The position numbers were made by a program, and so were the translations under genes. Under the pieces are notes generated by a model, which was given only the letters and a program-made list of their open reading frames with translations, was not told where the DNA came from and ran no database searches. 64,000 nt of DNA from Stromatinia cepivora (Eukaryota > Ascomycota > Leotiomycetes > Helotiales > Sclerotiniaceae), in NCBI GenBank assembly GCA_014898415.1, contig RCTD01000004.1:929001-993000 (forward strand), read 5' to 3'. Shown here piece after piece: positions 11,952 through 24,021 of the stretch; within the stretch, counting starts at the first letter, position 1; each line of letters begins with the position of its first letter.

Positions 11952-14900
11952 ATGGAGATCGAGACATTACCTTCATCACTTGATGAGGTAGAAGCTGTAA
12001 GTTTCCCTCGTTCTACGCTTTTATAATAGTTTGGTTGGTTGGAAATGGCGATTATTGATTCAACAAATTTTCGCTGCAAATCGTATGTCACGAGAGAAAC
12101 GAGAGGAATCAAGATGTTCTCTACCCGCAAACACACTCTATTCTGTTTGATCTCCAAAATACAACACTTACTAATGCATTCACAGCTCATCCATGAATTG
12201 TACAAGCCTGGTCCTCCTGAAAGAGTTTCAAAGGTCAACGAAACTCTCCAAAAGCTACAGCGTTCTCCTGCTGGTTGGGATTTGGCAAATGGCTTATTAG
12301 GGAGAAGCTCAGAAAATGTTAAATTCATTGGAGCATTAACGTTCACTATCAAGCTTAATACAGATTCGTAGGCTGATTCCTATTCTTCTTTTACCATTTC
12401 TTCTAATGTCTGTGCTTTAGGCAATCTCTAAAAGATGAGGATGCACAAGTTGTGCTACAAAAGATCATCGGATGGCTTATCAAGTGTTTAAATTCTGGCT
12501 GCGGGCCACTTGTAGTCAGAAAATTGTGTACAACATTAGTCACTTACTTTCTTCATTTCTCTGGCTCTTGGGCTCGTTGCATTTCTCATCTTACATATTG
12601 CCTATGCCTCGGTGAGGCTGTTCCTTACCATAAACTCGAAGATGCTCCTACTATGGATGTCCTTGCCCAGAGTCTATCAGATGACAAACACATGGCAATA
12701 TTGTGGTTCTCCGCGACCTTAGTAGAAGAAGTGGGAAAGACGGATTCAAATTCAATGAAGCAGTATGTATACCACTTTTTTAACAGCCCGGCTAGTCACT
12801 AACGTTCCCTGGACATAAATTCCACGAGCATGTGGTCCAGAATGTTGATGATATTGTCACCATCATGACGAAGGGCATTGTCAATACGACAGGGGCTCTT
12901 CTCAACAATAAAATTCGCCAGGAATCAATGAAATGCTTTCAGGTCAGTCTCAGATTCCTATGCATTGCCATCCATTACCATTAGACGGAAATCATTACTG
13001 CACATTTCATATATTGTAAGGCCAAGATATGCTGAAGCGTCCCAAGGCTGTCCCACCAACCATTCCCGAAAGCCTTGAAAGATCAACGAGTTATTGAGAA
13101 TTACTTGTATAGCTTGATCTTTAGACAGGACCAAAAAACTTCAATTGTGCTAAAGCATGTTCTCTATCCAAGAACCACTGTTGAACCAATTTCGGAGTCA
13201 TCACTAACGTGAACAGTCATGGGTTCTTTACTCTCATCGTGCATTTCTCGATGCTGCCATTGTTCTTAATCCTTTGAGAACTCTGACTCAGCCTGCATTG
13301 ATGTTAATTATCGACGATGATCTTTACGAAATCACTGTAGAGCTGTTTGCGGACATTCTAGCCAACTACTCGTCCTTCCTTTCTGAGAACGACTTCACTA
13401 TGTTATACGATCTCTTCAGTAGCTCTTGGGCACAGGAAAGATATACGAAATTGATCCAGGGTGATTTTGACTTTGACTCATTGCAATTTGGCCAATTCCT
13501 GCTAAGCTTTGGAGATGCTACGGTGCAAGATCTAGCCCAAAATATCACCACCGATCCTCGAAGTCAGCAGATACTTTCAGCTCTCGTAGGACTACTCGGT
13601 GCCGATGGTTACATTGTCAATGAAGACAAGATATTTGTCCCAGCAGTAGAGTTTTGGGCTATTTATCTCGAAACTGTACTAGACTTGTCATACAATGTTG
13701 ATGCCTCGCCTGCCTGGCTGCCAGCAGCTCGATCAGTGCTGATGCAAGCAATTGAGAAGTGCTGGCATAAAATGCAATTCCCACCACAGCATATATTCAG
13801 CTCGTGGGATTCAAGTGAGCGTGCTGGCTTCAAAGATGCTCGAAGAGACGTGGGAGATTTAATACAGCAATCTTACATGTTACTTGGATTGCCACTTGTT
13901 TCATCCTTCGTCGACCTTGTTCTAAAATCGGCTGAGAAGGGAAATGCTTGGAGCGAACTTGAAGCTTCATTAACCTGCCTGGCTGAATTTCAAGACTACA
14001 TCAAGGAGGAGTCGGATGAGTACTTGGATAAAGTTTTTGGATCTCCATTATTCTCTATGCTTACAAAGTCCGACTCGAATGTTCCTTCACGTACAAGGCA
14101 GGCATTCCTCATGCTCATCAACGGTTATCCGGACTACTTCGAACGCCATGTACAACACCTCCCAAGCGCCCTTAATCTTATGTTCAGCATGTTACATTCA
14201 CCAACCTTGGCCAGAGTAACATCAAAGTCCATTGCGATGCTCTGTTCATCCTGTCGGAAAGTACTTGTTCCTGAACTTGCTGCGTTCCTACAGCAATACA
14301 GCGAAATAACTCGAGAAGATTCAATGGAAAGTTACGTAAAAGAAGGTGTCATCGGCGCCATAGCATCGATCATCGAAGCAATGCCAAATGATGAATCGAA
14401 GATGGGTCCTCTCAGGCAATTATTGGATTTTGTCCGGAGGGACCACGAACGAAGCCTTCATTTGTTGAGTTCACAGTTCACAAACGTGGCCTCAAATATA
14501 CCTGTGCCTGATGGCCAAGTTGCTGCCGATGAAATTGCACTCACTGCAATACGATGCCTAACGAGTATTGGAAAAGGTCTCCAAGTACCTGCTGATACAC
14601 CCGTTGATCTCAACACTGATGAAAATAGTTACTCATATTGGAAGAATGGTAATGGCAGAGAAATTCAGGTACAGGTGTTGAGCATTCTCACCACAACTAA
14701 TGAAGCTTTCCCTGGCAACGGCGAAATCACTGAAGAGATCTCGCATGTTTTCCGCACTGGCCTAGTCGAAGATGACGGCCCATTTGCTTTTCCTCCCGAG
14801 GACGTTGCGAAGTAAGCTGCTCTTGCGCAGATTCCGGTGGTTTGCCTTGGTACTAACAGCATGACTTTAGATTCATTTTCAGATCCAATTATCAAACGCC

Positions 14901-15808
14901 TCGTGTTATCACAGTCATCAATACGGCCTGCTCACTTGTCAACTCTTGCAACACAGCATCAGTGAGGCGTGGTGGTGAAGTGCTGAGTGCCTTATTGACA
15001 TGGGTCTCGGGACTGATAGAAGCTATTAATCACGGTAGGTCCTCATACTAGAATCCACAGATCAGTAGCAGAATCTGGCAAAATAGAAGAGAACTACTAA
15101 CACTAACATTAACAATTACCAGAGCCCAGCAATGACCCCGAAATCTCCCAACCGAGCATCGAATTTCTACATCGTCTAACCTCTACCCCAAAGAATCTCA
15201 ACATCCTCCTAAACCATGAACCCAAATCCTCCCTTGAACAAATTTTCATGTTCACCCTCAAAGCCCTTACAGGCCGCGATCCACTTCCCAAACAAAGCGC
15301 CGCCGAATTCTGGGTAAGTTATAAACTACCAACCCTCCACTTCCCACAAACACAAGAATCCAAAAACTAATCAGCCCCAAGTCCTTATTCGTCTCCCTTC
15401 CCATCAACAACCCCGACCCTCACGTCCAGCAAGCCATCACCAATGCACTTCAACATCTCGGTCCCCTCCTCTCCCAAGCCCTCATCTACAACATCGGTGG
15501 TGCAGCCGCTCGCAGCGAACTCGATAAACTTTCTGACCCTCTGCGTAAACTCGTGGTTAGTCAGGTGAGAGCGAAAAGTTGGTTGGAAGCTGCTTTGATG
15601 GATGGGAATTTTCCGAGTGACAAGGTAGATCAGAAGGAGAAAATGGTGTTTTTGACAAAGGTTATTAAGTAAGTTGTCTATCTGCATTTATGTGATGAAA
15701 GTTGTAAACTAACTTTTATGAAGTCTTCGTGGTGCCAAGGGAACGAATTCGGTGGTTAGGGAATTCTGGTTAGCATGCAGGGGATCAAATTTCGCATATG
15801 TTTCTTGA
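11952..15808 (+). CDS. Importin-13-type karyopherin (Kap122/Pdr6-like nuclear transport receptor)
   Basis: Nine exons: 11952-11996, 12186-12367, 12421-12766, 12829-12942, 13217-14811, 14871-15034, 15123-15313, 15382-15668 and 15724-15808. They sum to 3,009 nt, or 1,002 residues, the normal size for a beta-karyopherin. The start gives MEIETLPSSLDEVEA joined to LIHELYKPGPPERV, the usual N-terminal helix of this subfamily. Further segments are the SWVLYSHRAFLDAAIVLNPL repeat, a run of HEAT-like helices and the conserved end REFWLACRGSNFAYVS. Family members carry cargo through the nuclear pore under RanGTP control. Intron 4 (12943-13216) is unusually long for this window at 274 nt, but the flanking exons join exactly at a conserved position. 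Codon composition flips from C-rich to G-rich near 15,530 inside exon 8. Confidence 0.93.
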
Positions 15809-16056
15809 AGGGGGTTAGTAGAAATATCCAGAATAAAGATGAATAAGTAGAGACGAAAAGAATTATTCTACAATCGAGTATACATTTTCCACATGGTATT
15901 ATATTGTACACGATTGGACCCATCAATCAATTTTAAATAGAGACAATCTTCTTGCTAATGTAATGTTATTTTTCCCTGCCTCCTTTCTATACACCATCCC
16001 GATTTCAATGAAGACCTCGAATCTCACTCTAGAAGTGGAAATCTAGAGATATAAAT

Positions 16057-16850
16057 CTAGAAACGCATAAAAGCCGCCATAGCGAAAGTTGTCCCGAAAG
16101 AAACCTTAAAAGCAACATTTTCTTGGATGGCAGAACGTAGATTAACGTGTTTGATGTAGCGTTGGATACGATCTGTGGGGATGAGATTGAGGCCATGGGA
16201 GGAGGCCCACTGGAGGGGATTTGTTAGATAGGGCTAGCTTTGTTAGGATGGGGAGAATGAGGAGAGATGCTGGAGAGATAGGAAATAGTGGAAAAGTAAT
16301 AGAATACGTACTTGTAAGCCAACAATCATTAATCCGATTATGAGCGCTAATGAGCGGGAAAATGTACTAACTGCCAGTCCGGCTCCTAATCCTGTGGTTT
16401 TGATGTTTATTAGTATCGTTTCTTTATGTCCATCTTTTTCACTCCCCCTTCAGTTCCCATCCCCTTGCCCCTCCCCATCTCATCTCATCTCCTCACACTC
16501 CCTTCCATTTCCTTCCATATCCCCCCAAACTCCAAATCCCAAACCCCAAACCCAACCTCAAATTCAACCCCTCAAACCCTCAAACACCAAAACACAAAAC
16601 AAAAAAAAAACATACCAATGATACTCCCACTACTAATCTGCCTCACAGCCTTGGGATTCAAACCCCCTCCATTCCTAACAATCGACGTCTTCACATCCCC
16701 ATATTTCGACGTGGAAGAAGTAGAAAGGGGGGAGGAGAGGGAATCTAATCGAGAGGGGAATCGATGCGATTGGAGCAGGGTGTAGGTGCTGTAGGTTGTG
16801 AGGCCTAGGGCGGATGCTGTGAGGTGGGGGCGGAGGAGGCGGCGGGACAT
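16057..16850 (-). CDS. FUN14-family mitochondrial membrane protein
   Basis: Three exons on the minus strand: 16850-16616, 16391-16312 and 16209-16057. They give 155 residues. The N-terminus MSRRLLRPHLTASALGLTTY looks like a mitochondrial presequence. The FUN14 core follows: SSGSIIGLGAGLAVSTFSRSLALIIGLMIVGLQ (two parts split by an intron), then WASSHGLNLIPTDRIQRY and a last hydrophobic stretch FKVSFGTTFAMAAFMRF. FUN14 proteins are small glycine-rich proteins of the outer mitochondrial membrane; animal FUNDC1 is a mitophagy receptor. No LIR-type motif is obvious here. The gene spans one of the strongest C-to-G skew switches in the window: intron 1 is nearly G-free on the + strand, while exon 1 and the 5' flank are G-rich. 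Confidence 0.9.
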
Positions 16851-17424
16851 TTTTTTGGTTGGGGGTTATGGGTGGAGAGAGGGATGTATGGAATGGTACG
16901 GGACGGGATGGGATGGGATGGTGAGGTATGGAATTGATGTTTAGTGGTTGGTGATGTTTGATTTGTTTGATTATGTTTCATTCATCTATGAAGTGATGTT
17001 TCTAGTAGCAAGTTCAGTGACGTACGGTACGTCATGATAGCGATAACGATAAGAAATGAGGGGCACATGAATTATTTTCATTTTTATTTTCATTTTCGCT
17101 TTGACTTCTACTTACTTAGCTACTTAACCTTACCTACATCCTGTACTTGAAATTGAATCTTCACTCATAATATTTCGATGATGAAGAGATGAGAGAATAG
17201 AAAATCTTACTATCAGCAGGATTACCTAGATGGTTAATATACATGTATATTATTACTCCGAGTTCTAACATCTATAAACTTCTATACCAAGATTCCGACC
17301 ACCGGACAATATCCATATAATTTATTTTCTCTTACTCAAGTATCGTATTCGTATTCTATATTGTTAGCTAAGCCAGAATCCCCAACTCCTACAATCGGGC
17401 CTCTTTTTTAATATTTACATTAAT

Positions 17425-17463
17425 ATCAACATCAACATCAACATCAACATCAACATCAACATC
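17425..17463. repeat. (ATCAAC)n hexanucleotide repeat
   Basis: Six or more perfect tandem hexamers in the FUN14-PDX1 intergenic region. No coding context. Confidence 0.92.
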
Positions 17464-18114
17464 TTCTTGAAATATCAAAAGATGTATTCTTACCACATGA
17501 ATCTCGCAAACTCCTGCATACGCCCTTTCCGAAAATTCCCTACAATACACATGATGATACACATACATATATATAAACTAACAACTAACAAACCTAACCA
17601 CCACCACACAACCTCGCAAACTCCTTCCCCGATCCCAACCGTATCTACCCATATGGCACCTACCCCACTAAAACCCCAACATTATACTAGACTACATATG
17701 TAAATCTACCAATCATGAATATACAATCTTATTATAAAAGTGCATAATGCAGTTGTCAAGTCAGTTAAGTGAAGTGAGGCTAAACTAACTTTTTTCTTTG
17801 TCTCGGCAGCACGACCGATCGGAGGCGGAGGTGGAGGTGGAGGTGAATTTTGCGACTAAGCTACATTATTAGATTGACCTGGAAAATGGAAGAGTCATAT
17901 GCTATAGGTTAATGCTTGGTGTTTAGTAAAAAGTATTATCGAATTTGGAATTTTAGTTTTCTTTTCTTTCTCAGGCGACCTACTTATTTGACATTATTTG
18001 TCTAGATATAAACTTGGGATTGTATCTATTCAATTGACTTGGACTTGCACTTCATCTCTCTCTCTCTCTCTATTACTTTTACTTGTACGCAATTGCATAC
18101 TTCAGAACTCACTT

Positions 18115-18140
18115 CACCTCACCTCACCTCACCTCACCTC
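18115..18140. repeat. (CACCT)5 pentamer repeat in the PDX1 leader
   Basis: Five CACCT units directly before the PDX1 start codon, following a (TC)n stretch at about 18,055-18,072. The position suggests it is transcribed as 5' UTR. Confidence 0.88.
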
Positions 18141-18167
18141 ATCTCAATGCTAAACGATACAAGCAAA

Positions 18168-19250
18168 ATGTCCAACGAACTCCCCACCAACGCCACCAAT
18201 GGAAATGGAAATGGAAATGGCAACAATGCCTCCTCTACCTTCACCGTCAAAGCCGGTCTTGCGCGTATGTTGAAGGGAGGTGTGATTATGGATGTTGTTA
18301 ATGCCGAACAAGTACGTATACTCGACATCTCAACATGACCATCCCACAAACCAAAAACATCACTAACAAACCCTCAAGGCAAGAATCGCAGAAGAAGCCG
18401 GCGCAGTAGCAGTCATGGCCCTCGAGCGTGTACCTGCCGATATCCGAGCTCAAGGAGGTGTAGCCCGCATGTCCGATCCCAAAATGATTCGCGAAATCAT
18501 GGAGACGGTCACTATACCCGTGATGGCCAAGGCAAGAATCGGTCATTTTGTAGAATGCCAAGTTAGTCGCCTTCCTCTTCCCCCAATTCTCCCCAATCCT
18601 CCCCATCCAATCTAACTAACCCTTCTCCTCCCCACCAGATCCTCCAATCAATCGGCGTAGACTACATCGACGAATCCGAAGTACTCACCCCAGCCGACGC
18701 ACTCCACCACGTCGAAAAACACCCCTTCACCATCCCCTTCGTATGCGGATGCCGCAACCTCGGCGAAGCCCTCCGCCGCATCTCGGAAGGCGCAGCCATG
18801 ATCCGCACCAAAGGCGAAGCCGGCACCGGCGACGTCATCGAAGCCGTCCGCCACCAACGTCAAGTAACCTCCGAGATCCGCGCCGCATCCCTGATGTCAG
18901 ACGAGGAACTGCGCATCCTCGCCAAAGACATCCAAGCACCCTTTGAACTGCTCAAAGAAACCGCGCGACTGGGACGTCTCCCCGTCGTGAACTTCGCCGC
19001 GGGAGGTATCGCGACGCCGGCTGATGCGGCCCTCATGATGCAGTTGGGATGCGATGGCGTGTTTGTCGGGAGTGGGATATTTAAGAGTGGAGATGCGGCG
19101 AAGAGGGCACGGGCTATTGTGCAGGCCACGACGCATTTTAATGATGCGAAAGTTTTGGCCGAGGTGAGTGAGGATTTGGGTGAGGCGATGGTGGGGTTGA
19201 ATTGTGGGACTATGGATCCTAAGGAGAAGATGCAGGGGAGAGGATGGTAG
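18168..19250 (+). CDS. PDX1: Pyridoxal 5'-phosphate synthase subunit PDX1/SNZ
   Basis: Exons 18168-18311, 18379-18561 and 18639-19250 give 312 residues. Pdx1 makes pyridoxal phosphate from ribose 5-phosphate, glyceraldehyde 3-phosphate and ammonia supplied by the Pdx2 glutaminase, in the cytosol. Signature segments: [19 protein letters not shown] with the substrate-binding Asp, [26 protein letters not shown] and [14 protein letters not shown], which holds the second catalytic Lys and the phosphate loop. [19 protein letters not shown] and the phosphate-binding [14 protein letters not shown] follow. An in-frame ATG 21 bases upstream (18147) would add seven residues; I prefer 18168 for its AAAATG context. 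The leader carries a (CACCT)5 repeat. Codons in the first part of exon 3 end mostly in C and those after about 19,010 mostly in G or T. Confidence 0.97.
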
Positions 19251-19645
19251 ATGATGTTTTGTGAGGGGAGGAGGAAATGATGAGGAGAATGACATGAATT
19301 GAAGATACAATGATTTGGATGGATGGAAAGGAAGTGTGGTTATCTGTTTGTGCGATTGGTTCCATGATAAAATAGGGAAAGATAAAATGGTCTATTCGGC
19401 ATAGCATCACGTCAAATGGCACGGTATACATAGAGGCAGGCATGGAAGATAGGTTGTGTGCATACCTAGAGATCTCAACTCATCTCCAAAATGTAATATT
19501 CAAAAAGCTCTACAGTAGAAAGTAGCCAGCACATAACTTTTCGTGTCCCTAAGTGTCTATTTTCTAACTTCATGGTATTCCTCAATCCCTAACGCCATTT
19601 ATATTCATGATTCCACCCATTCCATCGCCAACCCTTCGTTATATT
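19251..19645. other. Convergent intergenic region
   Basis: 395 bases between the 3' ends of PDX1 (plus) and ADE5,7 (minus). It begins with a G-rich 3' UTR-like stretch. No gene seen. Confidence 0.65.
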
Positions 19646-22185
19646 CTAGTTTTGGTCCCAAGAGTTTAGGTTCTTCAACTCACAACCTTCACCTGATCTT
19701 TTGACCAGTCTTCCAATGGTGTAAACCTTCTCGCCAGACGCTTCCAATTCGTTACTCACCTGTTCCACGTTCTCCTTGCTGACAACTGCCACCATTCCAA
19801 TACCCGTGTTGAATGTTCTAGCCATCTCGCTAGCTGTGACGTTACCTGCACTCTTCAACCATTTGAATACTGCAGGTAATTGCCAAGTAGCAACATCGAT
19901 CTCAGCAGCCAAGTGAGAAGGTAACATTCTAGGGACATTTTCGGTCAAGCCACCACCAGTGATGTGGGCCAAGCCCTTGAGCAAGTGCTTTTTGGTAACT
20001 TTAAGTAAAGAGCGCACGTAGATGCGAGTGGGTGTTAGAAGACTTAGTCCGGCGGTTGTTGAAGGATCCCACGGAGCAGTGGTTGTGTAAGCGAGCTTTT
20101 CTCTCTCAAGAATTCTTCGCACGAGAGAGAATCCATTGGAGTGAACTCCTGCAGATGCCAAACCAATAAGGATATCACCTTCTGCCATGTTCTCTGTTTT
20201 GGGTAATCTGTATTCCTTCTCCATAACTCCGATCGCAGTACCTGCGGCATCGTAATCGTCTTTTTGGTACATACCGGGCATCTCAGCGGTTTCACCACCG
20301 ACGAGTGCACAGTTGGCGTCTTTGCATCCGGCAGCAACACCTTCGACAAAAGCTGCTGCGTTCTCAAGATTCAACTGGCTGCAGCCATAGTAGTCGAGGA
20401 ACATAAGTGGTTCAGCACCTTGAACAACTAAATCGTTCACGTTCATACCAACCAAATCGATCCCAACTGTGTCATGCTTGTTCATGGATTGTGCAATCAT
20501 GAGTTTGGTACCAACTCCATCAATGGCACCAACCATGATTGGAGCACCTGAATAACCAGCAATATGTTGATCAACCTCTCCACCAAAACCACCAATCTCA
20601 GCATCAGCTCCTGGTCTTCGGGTGGAGGCAACTGCTTTCTTGATACGCTCAACAAACTCGTTACCAGCATCTATGCTGACACCTGCGGATGCATATGTAA
20701 GTGCTTCCTTGGTAGCAGGGGTAGATCTAAATGCCCGATGAGCAATATCCTTGCGATAGAACATTTTATCAAACTTGATGAGATCGACAGTGGTATAAGC
20801 GTCCTTTACGGCCTGCTCCAAAGTCTCTGCAACGGCCTGTGCTGCAATGACACGTCCACCAGATGTTTGTAATTGTCCATCCTTCACGACGGTACCAGCA
20901 TGAAATATATTGGAACCGACCGGAGGGGTCTTGACTTCCATAGGTGTACCTTTGGCATATGAGCCTGGGTATCCGCCAGCAGCTACCACGACCGTTGCAC
21001 TGAATTTTTGATCGACCTTGATCCCCACTTCATCGAGGCATCCTTGAGTACATGCCAGCATAATTTCTGCAAGATCCGTATCTGCACTCAACAATGGTAA
21101 CAAAGTTTGTGTTTCTGGGTCACCGAAGCGAACGTTGTACTCCAAAGTTTTTGGTCCATCCTTGGTTATCATCAAGCCAGTGAAAAGAGTTCCGATGAAA
21201 TTGGTACGCTCTTTTCTCATGCCGCGAAGCGTGGGCTCCAATACGGTCCTTTCAATCTCCTCAATCAATTCTTTGGTAGCGATATTGGTAGGCGCATAGC
21301 ACCCCATGCCTCCAGTATTTGGACCCTTATCGCCATCGAAAATTCTCTTATGATCTTGAGCAGGAGGCAAAGACCGCATATTGTAACCATCGCAGAAAGT
21401 GAGAATGCTGAGCTCATCACCCTCCAAAAACTCCTCGATAACAACCTCATCTCCAGCATCTCCGAACTCTCGGTCAAGCATGATATCTTTTAGTGCCTGG
21501 TGAGCTTCTTCCTTCGATGTTGGGATAATAACACCCTTTCCAGCTGCCAATCCACTAGCCTTAATGACAACATTATGACTTATGCTATCAATATATTTTC
21601 GCGCATCTTCGTAATTCGTAAAGTTCTCGTAAGCTGCAGTTGGAATGTTGTACTTCTTCATAAAATCCTTCGAAAATGCTTTGCTTCCTTCCAAACGCGC
21701 AGCAAGTTTTGACGGTCCATAACAAGGTATGTCTGCCGCACGGAAATAATCTTCGATTCCATCAACGAGGGGTGCTTCTGGTCCCGGTACTACCTACACA
21801 GTAAAGTCAGCAATTGCTTGTTAAAGAGGCTTTCGTAGGGCAATGAAACATCCAGTAGATTCGACATTCAAAAGAAATCGAATAATCAAATGGAGTCAAA
21901 TATCCGAATGAAACCAAACATTCTCGAGTCATTCTTGTAGAATTGAATATAGGGAAACAGAATCAAACTCACCAAGTTAACATTGTGTTTCTTAGCCAAT
22001 GCAACAAGTCCAGGATAATCATCTGCCTTGACGCTGGAATCGTTGGAGACTTTTGGGCAATTTGCGGTTCCTCCATTCCCTGGGACTGCGATTATGGACT
22101 CGACGCGGGGAGATTGGCTGAGTTTCCAAGCCAAAGTATGTTCCCGACCACCATTTCCGACAAGGAGGATTCGAATGGGCTCCAT
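19646..22185 (-). CDS. ADE5,7: Bifunctional GAR synthetase / AIR synthetase (Ade5,7; PurD-PurM fusion)
   Basis: Exon 1 is 22185-21973 and exon 2 is 21793-19646. They join in frame to 786 residues, as expected for the fungal fusion. The N-terminal half is GARS, starting MEPIRILLVGNGGREHTLAW. It includes VPGPEAPLVDG at the splice site, the ATP-grasp segment VVIKASGLAAGKGVI, and FGDPETQTLLPLL. The C-terminal half is AIRS: MVGAIDGVGTKLMIA, GIDLVGMNVNDLVVQGAEPL, FLDYYG and VGGETAEMPGMY, with ITGGGLTENVPRML near the end. The two activities are steps 2 and 5 of de novo purine synthesis in the cytosol. Nothing is missing or broken. It is divergent to the homoserine kinase gene. Confidence 0.98.
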
Positions 22186-22817
22186 TGTGAAGTTTTCTGT
22201 ACGGTGTTGAGATATTTGCTGTATGAAAAATGGCTGGAGACAAAATAAGAAACTCTATCAGGGTGCAATCATTTTGTGCCCGCTAGTGCCACCGCCTGGC
22301 AAAATTCTCCAACCCCGCCAATATCCCTTCACCCACGTCACCCCTCCATGATTTAACCGATTACATTTGATTATTTGGGTCTGCTTCAATATATCAGATA
22401 TATGAATATCTATATCTAAATGGGGTTCTTATAACAATACATTCTGAATCTGATTTGAATCTTCAATCCTCTGTCATTCGTTTGAAAAATGTATTGTATC
22501 ACCCGATATACTACAGATGAATGTTGAAAAAGTTCATCCAACCACCAGTGAGTTTGAGAAATTTAAACGGATCGTCACGGCGCGTCAACATGGTTAATAA
22601 CAAGCGAACAAATCATATTGTTTTTATTCTCATTTCAATCTTCTTGCTGCAATCCTGCTGTCACCGTACGGACTTTTTCTCGGTTTATAGCGATATCGGG
22701 CAAGGCTGATGAAAAGGGTTACAGTGGGGTTATCGAATGATTCGATAGCACTTAATTTTTGTGCCCAACCTCGAATTTATCCCTCCAGTCTCGAACTTCC
22801 AAACATCATCGATCAAA
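22186..22817. other. Divergent promoter region, ADE5,7 / homoserine kinase
   Basis: 632 bases between two divergent biosynthetic genes. No other gene is seen. A search for Gcn4-type (TGACTC) and Bas1/Pho2-type elements would be informative; I do not see a perfect TGACTCA here. Confidence 0.6.
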
Positions 22818-24021
22818 ATGATTACCATAAGTCCGTCATCTCTATTCCCTCACCAAAAGCTCGCAAAAACCGCCATTCAAGTCATTTGGATCACTTCTCA
22901 TCGATGCTAGACATTCGAAACTGACATCCAAATAGAAGTACCCTGTTCCTCGGCGAACATTGGCCCTGGGTTCGATGTTATAGGCCTCGCTCTCTCCATA
23001 TGGCTCGAGTTAAAGGTCGAAGTCACACCATCGATCACATCCCAAGCACCTCTCAATTGCAAAATCACATATGAAGGACAAGGCGCGGAAGAGGTTCCCT
23101 TGACCGCCGATAGCAATCTCATTACACGAACAGCACTGTATGTTTTGCGATGCCACGGACAGAGAAGCTTTCCTTCCGAGACGTCGGTTCACATCATCAA
23201 TCCCATTCCATTGGGACGCGGACTTGGGTCATCTGGTGCCGCGGTGGTAGCTGGTGTTGCACTAGGCAATGAAGTCGGAAAGTTGGGGTTGTCAAGGGCT
23301 AGGATGTTGGATTATTGTCTTATGATAGGTATGGCGCGATTGTCTTTCAAGATCGACATATCTAACACATCGTATAGAAAGACATCCAGACAACGTAGCC
23401 GCAGCACTGTATGGAGGATTTGTAGGAACATATCTCAACGAATTAAGCGCTGAAGACACAGAACGCAAAGAGATCCCACTCAGTGAAGTTCTCCCTGAAC
23501 CTGCCGGAGGAGTAGATACCGGATCCAATCCTCCCGAGCCACCAGTTGGAATTGGGCACTACATGAAATTCCCTTGGGCGTCCGAGATCAAAGCTATTGC
23601 AATCATTCCACAATTTGAAGTCGCTACAGCAAAGGCTAGAAGCGTCTTACCATCTTCATATTCCAGGTCCGATGTCGTTTTCAATCTTCAAAGAATTGCT
23701 CTTCTGCCTTCGGCTCTAGGAAGGTCACCACCTGATGCAGAGCAGATCTACCTTGCAATGCAAGACAAAGTGCACCAACCTTACAGGAAAGGCCTGATTC
23801 CAGGTCTGCCGGAGATCCTGCAATCTGTCACTCCTAAGTCTCACCCAGGCCTCTGTGGAATATGCTTATCAGGAGCTGGTCCAACTATTCTTGCGCTTGC
23901 AACTGAGAATTTCGATGCAATTGCGAAGGTCATATTGGATACATTTGCGAAGAACGATATCAAGTGTGATTGGAAATTGCTAGAACCTGCGCAAGATGGT
24001 ACAACAGTAACGTACAGCTGA
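22818..24021 (+). CDS. THR1: Homoserine kinase (GHMP kinase, threonine biosynthesis)
   Basis: Proposed exons 22818-22830, 22936-23328 and 23378-24021 give 1,050 nt and 349 residues, close to the 357 of yeast Thr1. The enzyme phosphorylates homoserine with ATP, the first committed step to threonine. The start MITI + KVPCSSANIGPGFDVIGLAL matches the family N-terminus. The ATP loop is IPLGRGLGSSGAAVVAG. ERHPDNVAAALYGGF spans the second intron, and GICLSGAGPTILAL is the C-terminal GHMP motif. The 13-nt first exon rests on a weak GTCCGT donor, but phase and context fit. The frame directly upstream of KVPCSS contains a TAG, so some upstream splice is required. The rest of the model is secure. Confidence 0.9.

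Larger units (their letters stand above)
16851..18167. other. Divergent intergenic region with simple repeats
   Basis: About 1.3 kb between the FUN14 start (minus) and the PDX1 start (plus). The first 120 bases are G-rich, 17,560-17,660 is C-rich, and 17,810-17,850 is a GGAGGT-rich stretch. Short open frames show no similarity. It probably contains both promoters and the pyrimidine-rich PDX1 leader. Confidence 0.6.
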
